Shown here piece after piece: positions 11,147 to 25,394 of a stretch of 64,000 nt of DNA. Position numbers and translations under genes: made by a program. The notes under the pieces were generated by a model. That model saw only the letters and a list, made by a program, of their open reading frames with translations. It did not search any database and was not told where the DNA came from. This DNA comes from Lineus longissimus (taxonomy: Eukaryota > Nemertea > Pilidiophora > Heteronemertea > Lineidae), in assembly GCF_910592395.1 (NCBI RefSeq), contig NC_088310.1:25251491-25315490 (forward strand), in the 5' to 3' direction. Position 1 is the stretch's first letter. Each line of letters starts with the position of its first letter.

Positions 11147-14100
11147 ATGGCTAGGCTAATTTCAAAGAATACATATGATACTATGCAAAGAATAACTAAT
11201 AGCCAGATGCCATTTTCATTTTGTAGAAAAATAAGCTGTAGAACTTTGTCCTCCTATACCAATGCGTACATGCCCTGTACATTATGTACATCAAAGCAGG
11301 ATTTCAATCTCGGGCAATTTCTAAGCACCAACAAGAGCAGTATAGCATTCAACAGACTCTTCTCTCAAAGTTGCAAGAGATTGGCCATCAAAGTTCCAGC
11401 CCGTGAATTTGATATCTCAAAAATACGAAATATTGGAATCATGGCACATATCGATGCTGGGAAAACAACGACCACAGAGAGAATGCTCTTCTATTCAGGC
11501 TTTACGCGCAATCTTGGTAAGAAGTTGTTAAAAATTAAGTGTTTGCAACTGGTGGCAGTGATTTGACGAATTCAACCTCGTGGCAATGTTGAATCTATCT
11601 TATGCTTGGTGGTATCAATCATATTGTATTCTTCAGTTGACACAAGAGGCCTGGGTCGTGTTAGATTAAGCATAAAATGATTCCTTGTTCAAGCATGAAT
11701 AGTTTTGATGTACTGTGAGATGGGAGTGACTTGGCGACTTTATGTAATTTAATCTGACCTACCTGGCTCCTGCCTATAGAGTTCTGTTAATGTGAAACTG
11801 TTGTGTGTTGCAGGTGATGTTGATGATGGAGATACTGTTATGGATTACATGGAACAAGAACGGAACCGCGGTATCACCATAACGTCAGCTGCTATCACAT
11901 TCAACTGGAATGGTCATAGGATAAATCTCATTGACACGCCAGGTGATTAACTAAATAATGGATAATTTCTCGGTTGATAAATTGACCCCAAAATTTGTGC
12001 ACATCAAACTTTGTTGATTATCAGAAATGGAAAGGTCTAGAGGGTGTCACTACTGCACTTCCTTCCTAAATATGCGGTCAAGGAATTGTGCCTATTCGCT
12101 TTCAACCTCACTTACTCACTTTAAACTTATCTTAGGCTTATCTGTGCATCATCTATTATTTCAGGGCATGTGGATTTCACAGTTGAGGTTGAAAGAGCTC
12201 TGAGAGTGTTGGATGGAGCAGTCACTATCTTGGATGCATCTGCAGGTGAGTGTGCTGAAGTTGTGATAATAGATAAAGATCCACTTTGGAGTAAAAGTAC
12301 ATGAGATGAAGAACTTTTACATCATCTGCTGTGCTTATGTAACTAAATGGACAAGCTCCTCATAATAATCAGCAAGTTCACACACATGTGAACTTCTTTT
12401 TTATGAAAGTGTTCAGTGGCCAGTGCAGATCTCTTGCCCGAACTCAAGGTGACTTTTCCTTTCTTTCCCTAGGTGTTGAGGCTCAAACTTTGACTGTATG
12501 GCACCAGGCTGATCATTACAACATCCCCAGAATTGCCTTTGTGAACAAAATGGACAAAGCTGGTGCCGATTTTGAATACTGCTTATCATCAATTAAAGAC
12601 AAACTGAGAGTCAGTCCTTTAGCGGTTCAAATTCCAATCGGAAAAGAACGAACATTTAGTGGTTTGGTAGACTTAGTTTCTATGGAAGTTTTAAAATGGA
12701 CAACAACAAAATCCAAACAGTCTGATGGACTCAAATTTTCACGGACTCCTGTTGATAAAGATAATCATGGAGAATTATGGGAAATGGCAATTGAGGGACG
12801 GGCAGCGTTGCTTGAAAAGATGACTGATCTCGACGAACAGGTTGCGGACGTGGTTCTTAGCGATATTAGTTATGATTCTATTCCTGTGGAATTGTTAGCA
12901 TCGGCATTGCGGAGAATCACAGCAAATCAGACGGCCATTCCAGTCTTTTGTGGAAGTTCTTTGAAAAATACTGGTGTTCAGCCTTTGCTGAATGCCGTCT
13001 GCTCATATTTGCCTAGTCCAATCGAACGTCAGCATGATTTCACAGACTATTATGGAAAAAATCTTTGTGCTTTAGCTTTTAAAATTATTCATGATAAACA
13101 AAGAGGTCCATTGACATTTCTCAGACTCTATTCTGGCTCAATGAAAAGTGGAAGTTCCATCTATAATGTAAACCAGAATTGCACAGAAAAGACGTCACGG
13201 CTTTGCCAAGTATATGCGGATGAATTCAAGGATATACCAGAGGCTGAAGCTGGGAATATTGTTGTTGTCACTGGATTAAAAGATGTATGTAATATCAGGA
13301 AGAATGCCATGTATTTCTCTTACGAGGAACAATGGCATTTTCTTAGCCAAAACAATTTACTTTCCAGTGGTTTCAGATGGTTAGTCATGCCTTGCCCTTG
13401 CCTTGCTAGAGCATCAGATGTAAAGTAATTAGCTCTACTGTAATTTGAGGATCCAGGAAAACCTGCAACTTTTTTCAGTAAGAATGAATGCAATATTTAG
13501 ATGATTGCATTGAGAGGCTAAAGAGGGAAGGACTTTTTCATACGCATCAGTGCTCTTCAGCTGGTACTCTTTCCATTTCAGACAATTACTGGCGATACCA
13601 TTGTCCAATCCCACCATGCTTTCAACGAAGTTAAGAAGGCTTACATAAGTGCCAATCAGCTGGACCCAGATGATGCCGATTCCACACCAATCCTGGCTGG
13701 TTTGGATGTCCCCGATCCTGTCTTTTTCTGCTCTGTAGAACTCCAGTCCTTATCCCAACAGAAACAGCTTGACCACGCTTTGGCATGCTTGCAGCGGGAA
13801 GACCCCAGCTTTAAAGTGCGGGCAGATGCTGATACAGGTCAGTAAACCAAAACAAGCTCATATTTATTTCAGCGTTTAACTTATTGTTGGTGGATTGTAT
13901 TGGATAGTTTTAGTCTAGAACATGTTGGAACAGTCATTTTCAAATTGTCTTCCTTTTCAAATTTTAGCTAATTTTGTTCTCTCTTTCTTAGGCCAGACTA
14001 TCTTGCTCGGAATGGGTGAACTTCACTTGGAAGTGATACAAGACCGTATTCGATCCGAGTACGGGCTCGAAGTGGATCTTGGACCTCTTCAAGTCTCGTA

Positions 14101-15372
14101 CAAGGAGACAGTGTTAGAATCCATAAAGGAGACATTTACTCTTGATAAAACTATTGGAGATCGGAACCACCTTGTGACAGTTATGATATCGCTTCATCCA
14201 GCAGGCAATGAGCATGTTCCAAAACATGTCAAGATTGTTCATTCAAAGGAGGTCAACCTGGAGGGAATGAGGCGGGATCATTTGAAAGCTATTGAGAACG
14301 GAGTTCAGTCTGGGTTAATTCATGGTAAGCAAGCAGAACTTGTAGGAGATCATAGGCATAGTGGTTAGAGTTCCTAGCTTATTATCAGGAGGTCGTTGGT
14401 TTGACTCTTAAAAGGATCATGTGAAAACCTTTCCATGTCATCTAAACAGGGTCTATAGGTAGGAGGTTGGGGTCCAATTAGTGGTCTCCAGGCTGCTGAT
14501 TTGCATTGTTGGAAACTAGGCCTAGTAATTTCAGTAATAAATCTGCTTCTGCTTCACCTGGCTCTTGCCTATAGTCTTCCTTCAATAACTTACTCGCGTA
14601 ACTATTGCACAGGCAACAGGCTTGAGGACACTTATTATTACAACTGTCTTCCAGGTCCCATCCTTGGCTTCCCACTCACTGGTGTTGAGGTTCATCTTCA
14701 CGACTTCTCTATTGGTCGAGGCACATCTCTCGCCATGGTTACTGCATGTACAGCGGAATGCATACAGAGGGCAGCTAAAAAAGTGGAATCCTGTATGAAA
14801 GAACCCATGATGGACTTGGAGGTAAACTTTCTTGTATAGAACCACTATGACCACTGTGGCACCCTGGGTGACTTAACCTGAAATCTAACGGTAATTTGTT
14901 CAACTCTCAGTCATCCTGGTCTGGGTGCCTGACTCAAAAAGTTCAAACCTGTCCGCTTGCTGCTCTGTGCATGAGCGACTGAGCTCAAGTGATGGCCTGT
15001 GCCTCTGTGGAGGCATGTGGAGTAGTGGCAATTGTTAAAAAGTAGCCCTCTCTACCAGCTGGCGATTGTTTTCATGTTACTGAGTCATTTCTGACCTTTG
15101 CATTTCAGATAACTACCAGTGAAAGTATGGTACATTCTGTTCTTGGCGATTTATCATCAAGACGAAGTCAGATTTATGACGTCACTGAACATCTTGACAA
15201 CAAGGTCATCTTAGCCAGAACGCCCCTGTCTGAGATGATGGGATACTCTACAGCTCTGCGGACGATCACCTCAGGGACGGCTTCATTTACGATGGAACTA
15301 GCTTGCTATGAAAGAATGACTTTAGCAGAGCAAACAAAGGCTGTGACTATATTAACTGGTTTCACGCACTAA
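11147..15372 (+). CDS. GFM2: GFM2 orthologue, mitochondrial elongation factor G2 (ribosome-releasing factor 2)
   Basis: Family role: GTPase that works with the mitochondrial ribosome recycling factor to split post-termination ribosomes. Exons: 11147-11516, 11814-11942, 12165-12245, 12473-13284, 13582-13837, 13992-14324, 14655-14821, 15109-15372. All are GT-AG and in phase, giving 803 residues (human about 779). GTPase motifs: P-loop AHIDAGKTT (100-108), RGITI (142-146), DTPGH (164-168), NKMD (218-221). The C-terminal half includes [34 protein letters not shown] and [13 protein letters not shown], typical of EF-G domains III-V. The first ~85 residues are rich in Ser, Arg, Lys and Thr and poor in acid, fitting a mitochondrial presequence. 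The ATG at 11147 is the first in frame; 15 nt of open frame upstream starts only with GTG. GFM1 is less likely: sequence around [16 protein letters not shown] and [10 protein letters not shown] matches GFM2. Confidence 0.94.
14340..14420 (+). repeat. tRNA-derived SINE head (degenerate) in GFM2 intron 6
   Basis: The stretch reads like a decayed tRNA 5' half with internal Pol III boxes: an A-box-like gcatagtggttagagttcc and, about 35 nt later, a B-box-like ggtttgactct. The acceptor stem is not complementary enough for a working tRNA. The sequence continues into unrelated intron, which favours a SINE fragment. Confidence 0.4.
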
Positions 15373-18300
15373 ATCCCGATCGGTGCTGAAGCAAACTGAG
15401 CTGCTATCAGAACAATAGATCATTAAAAACATTTTTGAACTGGTTTCACTTAAGTTGATTTGTACAGCTTGCAAAGTCACTGTTAAGATCGCCAGTGTTG
15501 CAATGACACGTTGACTCCCTCCATTAAAGGAGCCATTACACTTAAATGGTAGCTACGATCTTGAAAGAGGTGAATTTTGAGAGGATGATCATGAAAATAA
15601 GCGTGGAGACACTGCATTGAGAAAGAAAAGAGAGCGGATGATTGGTCCTCAGGAAGCTCCTCAACACTGGGCGAGAATCGTGTACTTGTACTACTATTTG
15701 GAGACATAGATTTGATTGACGTAGCGATGTATGAAATGTTTGTTTTATTTGCATTATCTCTCATATATATCAATGAATAACATATTTATTATCACAAACA
15801 AATGCCTTATTTCATTCCATGACAAATCAGCGAAGTGTTCAGACTGGTTTGTGAGTTGTGCTGTGCTCTCCACTCCTTCAGAAGGAAACTGCCAATACAA
15901 GGGAGATTGTTCCTTTAAACTTTGCCACAAATAATCAAACTGCATTTTGGTTCGATATAATGTAAGGATACTGAGCTGGAGGAGGTGTTGGTTGTCTCAC
16001 CAATCCCCTCGAAGATGGAGGTGAAATGTAGGCCAAAACCAAAGTGGCAGCATAGATTTAGGTCACAATCATTCTCGACCATACTGCGCACCCGATACGA
16101 CATGTATCCTCTTGCAGATGCTTGTCTGAAAGTCCCTCACCAAAGAGGAGAGATTGAGCAACCAATCACCATCATCAGGGCTTAAACATGGGCCGATTTT
16201 AGAATCCCGAGGCAATCCATTATTAGTCATCCTAAATTTTGTCTTCACGAGAGGCCAATCCACCAAGTCCGGAGTGTAAGGTAGATTATGTGTCATCCTG
16301 AAAATATTTTGTCACAACTATCCGTGGATAAACTATAGGCAGGAAGATACTGTTACAACCTTTTTTACTGATTATAATTATTCCTTTCATCAATTAAGAT
16401 AAAGCTTTGGAAGCAACATGGAGATATGTTGTCACAACTAGTCTTGTCACAACCAGTCTTGTCACAACCATGCTTTTATTGTCATAAATTGTGGTTTTTT
16501 ACTTTGTAATTTGTTCTAGTTTCAAACTAGTTTAATTTGATTTAATGTAGTTAGAAAGAAGGGTATAACCATTGCTTGAATATATGTGGGTCATTTATGC
16601 ATGTTCTTTCTGTGTGGCACGTGCCGAAACTAATGGGTTTGAATTTGGCGCCTTGGAATACTTAATCAGGCAATCAGCACGTGATACATGATGATTGACA
16701 GCTGAAGCCCGAAACATAGCGCTGAAGAAAGTTTATAATCCAATTGGCCAAAATGATAATAAACACAGCCATGACAGCTAGACCTATGCATAAAATATCT
16801 TGGGCTAAAGTATGGTAGTGTTTCACCACATCTAAATGTATTGTTGAATTCTTCGGTACAAAAATAATTTTATTTCCTTTATTTACGGCGGTAGAATATT
16901 TAGGTGAGATTATGAGCCAATCAGAATCTCGCAAATCTGATGGTGAGGTAAAGCAGTCAATCAAATTAGTGACAATGATCGCTGACTAAATCTGAAAGTC
17001 CTGTTCGCAAATTTCTTTCTGTTCAGTTTCCTTTAACCGTAGTTCTCGTCAGTCCTACGAGGAGCAGACGTCCAAATGTTTCGCCGAAAGAAGCCACGAT
17101 CTTGACATTCCTAGAGAAGACAAAATAGTCGAGATTCTCTGTTGAAAGTGCAACAATCAAAGGCAAGTTTTTCGCCGGGTTCGACTCCATATTTTCTGTG
17201 TGTATTTTTGTGTACAATGCATTGGTTTCTCAGCTGAGAGGCCATCACTCCTCTTGTTTTGGGGGGAAATCTACCCTGAAAAAGTACTTTTCCACCATCG
17301 ATCCTGTTTTAGTATTGTGTCATGTCACTAAGTGTTTGTATTTTATAACACTAGCTGGTTATTTTCGTTCATAATCACTGAATTCAGTCAGTGTTGGTCT
17401 TTCCTTTGAATGACCCACTTCTGGAACTGGGCCAGCGGTTTCCAAAGAACATGGCGTTACTGACTCAGCTCAGCTGGAGAGAACCTGTCACTTGTGGTTT
17501 CGCCTGGTTCATTGCTGAGTAGCGACTCTTTGTAGAATGAATTTCACGTTAACGTCAAGAATCTTTACATTCAGATTGGCATGATTGGTAAGTCTCGAAA
17601 AATAGATGAAGTTGTACTTGTATTGTAGTTGACTTGTTGAGCCCGAAGCCGAGGTGCCGCATGTCTCCGAGCTGGGCATTTTGGATTGGCAGTCATTTGT
17701 CACGTTTGTACGATGATGGGTAATGGTATGGTCAAACATCCTTTTTTTGTCACATGAGACCATTTTTCATTATGACGTTTACACTATCTCGTCCTAATGA
17801 AAATAAGAGGGTTTAGGCCTATAGTTCATGATACATGTATCGTGATGAAATAGCGACTATAGGATAGGCCTACTGTGTAAGTGTGTTAGAAGGGACGTTT
17901 TGACTATGAAAGCAAGCAGTGGTTCAGATTGAGTGGACCTCTTGTGAAATGAGAGACACAACGCATCTAATCCAAAAGTTAGTGAGACGACTGACGTCGA
18001 CCTAGGCCCTGATAATGCAGATATCTGCAGAGTGAAACCAATCAGGTCACATTTCAGAGTCAGATATCCAGGCTATGGTTTAGCACAATCCCAAGTGAAC
18101 ACTTCTACAGTCAATCCATGGGGTTATACTTCATAAAGTTCATACTAGATTCACATCAACTTTAACCCTATTGGTGAAACATTCTCCTATCTCAAATTTA
18201 TGCATGGTTTAAACCAGAGTGTACGCTGGATACAGTAAGCCAATTTTCCTTGTGCAAGGGGATTCCGCTCTCAGTGTCCTTGTGAAAGGGTTTCTTGAGG

Positions 18301-21300
18301 CAGGTGCTGCCTGCTACATGCTAGACTACAGTTTCAGATATGATGCCCTGTCCAACACCCCAACGAGATAAATAATGAAAGTGGTCACTATTAACTACTC
18401 TAAGATTCTGCTTTCTTTTCTTTTGTGATCATTTGGTTAGTTTCCTAGATGAAAACGGTCACTGGGAATTCCCCTCACCTTTAATACCGTGTAATTGGCA
18501 TGAAAAATCCTTTGTGGTACCATCAATGATTTATGTATTCATGAAGTGTGCCACTAGCTGAGCGTTTCATAAACCAACTTGCTTGTGAAAAACCACATAA
18601 ACTTGAAAGCTCTATTCATGCAAATTGTATGTAAGCTTTATAACTGTAGGTGTTATGTCTATGATCTCGCAATAGAAAACCTTACCATTAAATGGCTGAA
18701 CTTTTGTGAAGAGTCATTCTGATTGGGCCAAAGGCAGCGATTGATTTTCCTCTTTCATAACCCACCTGTAACTAGTAGACTATTGCTCAAACATTGGAAA
18801 CAAGCTGATTAATATTCATGATCTCATTTTGATATTCAGTGGGTCAAGTGTGACATACATGTTGTGGTAATACTTATGGGGGATTCTTCCACTAAAATCA
18901 AGCAGTGGCATTACAACTAAAAAAACAACTGAAAACAAATTCAGGTGTGTTCTGATTTTTTCGGAAGCAGAGAGTCCAGCTGAAAAGAGTGTCATCAAGA
19001 ATCTTTGCCACCGTCTTCTATTGTAAAAGGTAAAAAAGATGTTCTGATAAGTCGGTGCCTGACATCCATGGTATCCTGATTGCTAATCCCCACCCCCACA
19101 GTCATGACAGTGTTCTGTCAACCATCCCAACTTCTTTGCAGTCTCGTTCTAGAAAAATGTGACATGTACATGTAAATAATAATGATTGAACAAATGTCAC
19201 TGACAGTGAAGAACTAGTGTACTGGTACACCTTCCAAGGCAAGTGATATGATCCACATTTTAAAACGTTTGACAAGAAGATTTAGTGATCTTCATTTTCA
19301 AGTCGAAGTAGTGTTGGCATTTCTTGTGTTAGTCAACCTGCGCTCACAGCTCTGCCATTTCAACAATTTCATGAGGTTTCAAAAACTCCTCTTAATAGGT
19401 GTTTGTTCATTTCCCTGGAAGTGTGGGCAATCTCCACATTTGATGACAGTTCACCCAGCAGAATTACATTTATTGTAGGTCCAAACAACGTATGTGTAGG
19501 CTACCTTTTCTGAAACTCTCTATCATCCCTAAACCCACATGAGATTCTTGCCTTTCCTATCTGAACCCACATCAGACTTTCACCTATTCTATTGAAACCC
19601 ACGTAGCGCACACTGTGGGCTCTTTCCAATTACATCCTAATCGACTCCTCGCCATTAAAATATTCCATCACCAACCTGTTCGCTGGCTCCTATGCTAGCT
19701 ACAGATGGCAGCGTTGTACATCTTCACCTGACCGTTTCAGCGTGAGCTGCCTGGGGCCAAAATATCGCTAGTTTCTATCTCCATGGTGATAACATCGTGA
19801 TTTACGCCAGCCATTCTGCATCAGAAGTGAATGAAACAAAACAATCAAGCGCGATATTGATTTTGTGTATTGACTAGATGTACTAAGAGAGGTAACCTCC
19901 CAGTGTTATTTGTACTTCATACAACAGCTACATGTGATGGCATCTAAATCCTTAATTGTACCAAAGATCGAATTTACAAGCATTTGATTATTTGAATGGC
20001 TTTATTTAATATTTTTAAAATGGTTGAAGTTGTCGTTGGAGTGGGGTGAGAAGGTGCATGGTTGTGTATTGGGTCAATGTCCTGGATTCTGGTATTTGCG
20101 ATCAGGAAATTCTTCATGAATGAGCCCATCTGAAAGATAGTGCTGGTGCCATGCCCTTGAACAATATTGCTGATACAATATATTTCCTAATTGTCTTTTG
20201 CAATTTGTGCAGAATTTTTGCAAATGGTCCATTGTTTCTGAAAAAATATGATTTCACCATCAATATGTTACTTGGTACTAATATGCAAGTATGAACCGAT
20301 TAAGCCTGTCCATCATGGCCTTCTAGAAGGTTGTTGAGGTCATCAGGTATTATCATTTATCAACTCGTCCTCCACCTAAGCAAGTGACCTCAATCGTCAA
20401 ACAGCGGTGGCCTTGTGTCCTCGCACAGCCTGATGACTGGGTTTGGATTAGTGAATACGCACACATCGTATGTGCATACTAGTATGACCCAGTCCTGAGC
20501 TGACCTAAAGCAATTTTAGGTGAAAAGTTTATGACCGTGGTCTGTACTAATACACATATAATCAGGTCAATAAACGGCATTTGTGAATAAGAAGGGTGCC
20601 CTGGATCGAGCAGTTTTGTTCAATATATAAAGTAAAGTTTGACCCAATGAATATTATATGTTGTTAGTATGGATGGTGATATGTTGTGTTAAAAAAAATC
20701 ATCAATTCCCCTAAAAGAACTGACACTACACAATAGATTCTGGTGAGTCTATTGTCAACTTCCGTGGGGGGGATTATCTTTTGACCAGTTTGGAGATTTG
20801 TCCTCTGAGTGAAGATCAGTGTATCTAAACCGAAGGTGAAAATCATCTTATTTGTGATCAGGGTCATTTTGTTCCACATCCTTGTCAGTTCCCAGAATGC
20901 CCTTGCGCATGGTGTTCCCAGATTGTGACTCAGTGTGTACAACGCTAGCGACGTTGCCTATAAATCTACTGATATTGATCGGACAGCCGCATCCCAAGCT
21001 TGGAGTCGCAGCATCTCCAATGGCCCATACTGTTGGTAACGCTGAGTTTCTGTGGTGATGAACAAGGCATGACGTCTGCATCTCAAGGGCATGAAGGCGG
21101 GTGGTAGTAGGGGCTTCAAATTCTATGATTGCGGCAACCTTGGATCAGTGTCAAACTGACTGATTCCTTTTGTCCTTGATGTCGTTAAGTCTGATGGGTG
21201 TCACTTCCTCTATAACATGTATAACATTTATAATACCATGAAAAGATATTTTTAAACCATGATTGCATATACAGTATATCCAAATATATCTTAAAATTTG

Positions 21301-24300
21301 AAGAGATTTACCCGTTTCCCGGTTGCCACTATGAACGTCAGCCCACACTCTTTTCATATTCAGTCTGCCGTTTAGGGAGTCATTCTCAGCTGACTTTCTG
21401 GGACACATGTAAATTTATTCAGATTAGTTTCTCTTTAATTATATCACAATCATAACTTGGGGAAGTAACGTATGTGTCAATCGACAATCGCTGAATCGGT
21501 ATTTCTATTGGGAAAAACCGCTTGTGGCACACTTTTATTGCAATAACCTATAGAGAAAGTCATAGTTTGGTTATGTGTTGTACTGGATAAACGTATTTTG
21601 TCTGTGTCTCGAATCAGTGTTGGACTACATGTTGTGTGTAGGATATAATGGGTTCATTATCATGGTAAGCCTGATTTGACCACGTTTTGGTGCACTACCG
21701 TCTGTCGGCAGTCCTGTGTTCCTCTGTAAGCCTAGCCTTTTGAGATGCCTACATGTTTATGCTACAAGAAAAGTGTCATCTCAAACTTAGATGATTTGTC
21801 AGCTGACAGGCTGCTCTACAATTTCGTCAGCTGACCCTGTTTGGCAGAATATTGGACTTGGGCTTAATAAATTTGAGCATAAACTTGATAACATTTGAAT
21901 TTTGATTTTGAAAACGTAAAACTTGCCATCCAGTCAAAGCGTGAGTGTAGCCTGGGCATGTCGGGACCCACCTCAAGCAAGTCGGCCACACATCATCTGT
22001 TTTGTGTACACCACCCAGTTCGGGAGTTCTCAGTAGTGTCAAAAATAGATTTTGCGTATTGTACGCTGTGGTTGGGTGTATCCTTTGTTCGTTGGTTCAG
22101 TACATCTGTATTGGCCTACACAAGTTACTCATGCCGTCACATATCCAGCCTGAGTCTCGTTGATGGGCACTTCGCCAACACTTCACCAGGATCTGATACA
22201 AATTGATCGTACAGCAAGCGTGTGTTTTGGAAATGAAGGTGTTTTGAAATGAGCTACTACATGCACATGTTGGCATTCTGAATCTTATTATCGAAAAAAG
22301 TTGTTATGGTCTTCCATCTTCCCAACTTCTTTGATTGAGCCCCCATGTTGTTGTGGGGTTGCATCGGGATCAACGATTCCATATCTATATATTCTCAGAA
22401 TGAGTAAGGTGGTAACTAAAACTACACATACTGAGGGTGGTTGAGGGCTTGGTTGGGATTTTAGTCATCTTACCCCAACCCACTTGTAGCCCTTCACAAA
22501 GATTTTCTCAAAAACATGATTCTTAGTAACTCCACGTGTATCTGTTCATGCTGTTACATTCAGCTGTTGGTATCAGATAACTTTATTAAAGAAAAACATA
22601 CGTGTTCTCTTTTGAAAAAGAACAATCAGGAAGTCCCCCCCCCCCCTCCTCTTCCACACACGTCCTGTGTTTTTGGGCAAATCCTTTAGAAGCCCAAGTA
22701 TTGCTAGCCATTTTAAATGGTTAAAATGTTTCTCACAACTTAAGGGATTGTTTTCTCGACATTTTATATTTTTAGCCTTCCTAAATCTATTTCCATCCCA
22801 GAGTTATTAATACATCTTTACTCACATTCTGCCGCATGCAGTTATAAGTCATCCTAGCAATCTTTTTCCATAATTGGCGCATAGCACTTTACCCTTTTGT
22901 GGTAGCATGTTAGCAGTGTGACGTTATTCGTATGAAATTAGCGCGATAATTCATGCTAATCCAATGCACAGCATATTGATCCGATCATTGACATCATCGC
23001 CAACGTGTTTCTACGTTGTGCTAGTGCCCAGTTTCGCTACATGACGCTTTGGAAAATTACCGTTGAATGTAGCGACGGTTCCCACGTCAAGGACGGTATT
23101 TCACCGCCTACTTGGTTTTACCTAATACAGAAATGATGGCCTGATGGCTTTCTGTGTCATTTTGTTATTCAACGCTGTTCTGGATAGATAGAGATTCTCA
23201 TTTCTCGACCTTTCCTATAAAGCCATGCACTTCTTACGTTCCCAGTAAGTTGTTAATTTGTTGTGCGTGGTGTCACTTCGCGTTATTGATTTTGAATTTT
23301 CATTGCTGAGTTTGGTGTTTCATTATTGCTGTTATGCACGAAGCCTAGTTTACAAGGCTTTTCCTCAGGTATATTCTCAGGTGTACACGAGTATTAGGAT
23401 AATGCATTAGTATTTAGGTAAGTACTTCGCTTGTGTATATGATGTGATTGTGATGTGTTGTCAGGTCCTTTTCAGTTCTATCAGTTTTGTGAAACATTTC
23501 TTATCTTGGATTTTGGGATTTCCTTTAATTGTTAAATCTAAAAAACAAACCTATACTTGATTGATTATTAAAATTAAATCAGTAAACTGAAGATTTACTC
23601 TGATATTATGACGAAGGCACTTCGTCAACTCGGTACTGGTAGACCCATACCATTCCGATTGATCAGTCTTAAAATTTCTTTCCTGTAGATTGGAAATATG
23701 TTTGCTCCTCCTTCAGTTGGGAACATTTGATATGCATATCCCTCATGGTGATCCACCCACGTCCGTCCTTGGTTGACATTGTTTTCCACGGAAGTTCTTG
23801 CATACTGTGATAGTAGGCCCTATGTATTCATTGAAAACGTACGTCATGAGGCCTGTATTGCATTATAATGTCGTTTGTTTAGCATTATCGTTTGTGCTAT
23901 AACCTGTATCAATTAGGGGTGCACCTGCTTTAGGCTTGTGTGATGAAGGGCTACTGATCAGATTGTTTTGATCCAACTTGAACGGTTTGGCGCAGAACGG
24001 GGTAAATTTCTCGATTTTCGTATTATGTTCATATGGTTTTCCGCAGAAAATGAGAAGAGCTTTGTAACTCAAAATGAAAAGGTCTAGAAATTACAGGTGA
24101 ACATCTAAACCATTTTCCAAGTTCTTGTGCGGAATGTCTGATCCTGAAGCTATGTTGCTGATATTGCATTTTACCAGTATCTGATGAATAATCTGACATT
24201 CATTTCAGGCATTGTAGATGCATAATTATTGGATACCAGTCCTGAGGTTTTGTTTGTTTCTTCATCTATGTAGCAATGCATGCATTGACACCTGCTTTAG

Positions 24301-24403
24301 TTGATAAGCAGAAAAATAATATTTGCAAGTTGCTAGGTGTTCCTGTGTCAAACACAAAATGGTTTTGTTTTAAGCTCATATTTTCATGATTTTCTCATTT
24401 CAG
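15373..24403. other. Gene-free interval between GFM2 and the SERTAD gene
   Basis: About 9 kb with no open frame that shows codon-like composition or known similarity; the longest are 60-100 codons. A weak polyadenylation-like attaaa at 15422 follows the GFM2 stop. A short tandem motif sits near 16,425-16,475. A splice acceptor at 24,401-24,403 shows that a 5' UTR exon of the SERTAD gene must lie somewhere upstream, so much of this region may be its first intron and promoter. I could not place that exon with confidence. Confidence 0.6.
16425..16475. repeat. Short tandem repeat, cttgtcacaac(c/t)agt
   Basis: About three consecutive copies of a 16-bp motif containing ttgtcacaac. A further single copy of the core lies about 120 bp upstream near 16,310. 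Nothing coding is nearby. Confidence 0.6.
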
Positions 24404-24410
24404 GTATGCA

Positions 24411-25394
24411 ATGCTGGGCACAGTTCAAGTGGGCATCAAGCGGAAGCTGGATGATTCCAGTCTCTTCGACAAATCATATCATGAGCAACGCCAGTCCATC
24501 CTCAACATTTCCATGTGCAAGTTGAAAACATTCCCGAAGCGTCGTGTCGAGCCGTCGCTCCTTCACTCTGTCCTCATCTTCAACACGCTCCGCTGTATCG
24601 AACATGAGCTCCAGGAGGAGGGTGTCAGTGTCAACCCGGCGACGACACCTGCATTCCTCCCCAGCATACAGTCTCAGGATACCGTCAACTTAGATCCATT
24701 GCCAGGTGCTGACACCTCAAGTCATAATCTAGAACTACATAATACGAAATTGGAATCGAAAGGTGCTCAATCTGTGTCAAATCTAACGCAAACATGTCGG
24801 ACAATGTCGGTGACACCAATACCGATGGACACGAGCAGTCCGGACACTGCCAGTCCAGTCTCCACCAAAATTGTCAATGTTCAGGTGCCACCTATAGCTT
24901 TGCCAAAAGAACAAAGTTCAAATGTTACAAAACCTGCTGAAGTTGATATCAATAGCAATTTAAGTTCTTGTGAATCGATGAACACGACTTTGACAGAATT
25001 TAGTAAACTGCTAGCATCTCAGTGGACTACAAACTCAAATAGCAATAGTGGGAATGGTGTCAACTCATCTATAAACGGCTTTACTGCTAGTGCTATGTCT
25101 ACTGCTGCGTCAAATTTTTCGACTGCAGCATCGAACTTTTTCAGTTCTAACTCGAGTAGACTGGATGATTTCTTTAGTGACGCCGACCTGGACTTGTCCG
25201 TGTATGACTTTGATCTCTTCTCGCCAATATCAACAAACATGAAACTTACGCCATTGAGTGCGGAGGAACTCCTGCACACGTTTCCATCGCCGACTGACCC
25301 ATTGGTTCCGTTCGCCAGTGCAGGAGGGAGTTGCAAAAATGACGTCTTTTGTGATGATTTAGACCATATCATGCAAGTTTTAGTGGGTATATGA
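24411..25394 (+). CDS. SERTAD2: SERTA-domain transcriptional co-regulator, SERTAD2-like
   Basis: Family role: nuclear co-regulators (TRIP-Br proteins; Drosophila Taranis) that link E2F/DP, cyclin and PHD/bromodomain factors. The CDS is 327 codons in one exon. The acceptor ttctcatttcag at 24,392-24,403 joins an upstream 5' UTR exon, and the ATG lies 7 nt into this exon. Seen: N-terminal basic GIKRKLDD (8-15), matching the KRKFDE block near the start of vertebrate SERTADs; SERTA domain about residues 25-71 (QRQSILNISMCKL...EPSLLHSVLIFNTL...EHELQEEG); a Ser/Thr-rich middle; an acidic segment LDDFFSDADLDLSVYDFDLF; and the terminal CDDLDHIMQVLVGI, matching the conserved SERTAD2 end ELDHIMEILVG as I recall it. 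The C-terminus and the AFTPH neighbourhood favour SERTAD2, but one invertebrate gene may be ancestral to several vertebrate paralogues. Confidence 0.88.
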   Translation: MLGTVQVGIKRKLDDSSLFDKSYHEQRQSILNISMCKLKTFPKRRVEPSLLHSVLIFNTLRCIEHELQEEGVSVNPATTPAFLPSIQSQDTVNLDPLPGADTSSHNLELHNTKLESKGAQSVSNLTQTCRTMSVTPIPMDTSSPDTASPVSTKIVNVQVPPIALPKEQSSNVTKPAEVDINSNLSSCESMNTTLTEFSKLLASQWTTNSNSNSGNGVNSSINGFTASAMSTAASNFSTAASNFFSSNSSRLDDFFSDADLDLSVYDFDLFSPISTNMKLTPLSAEELLHTFPSPTDPLVPFASAGGSCKNDVFCDDLDHIMQVLVGI

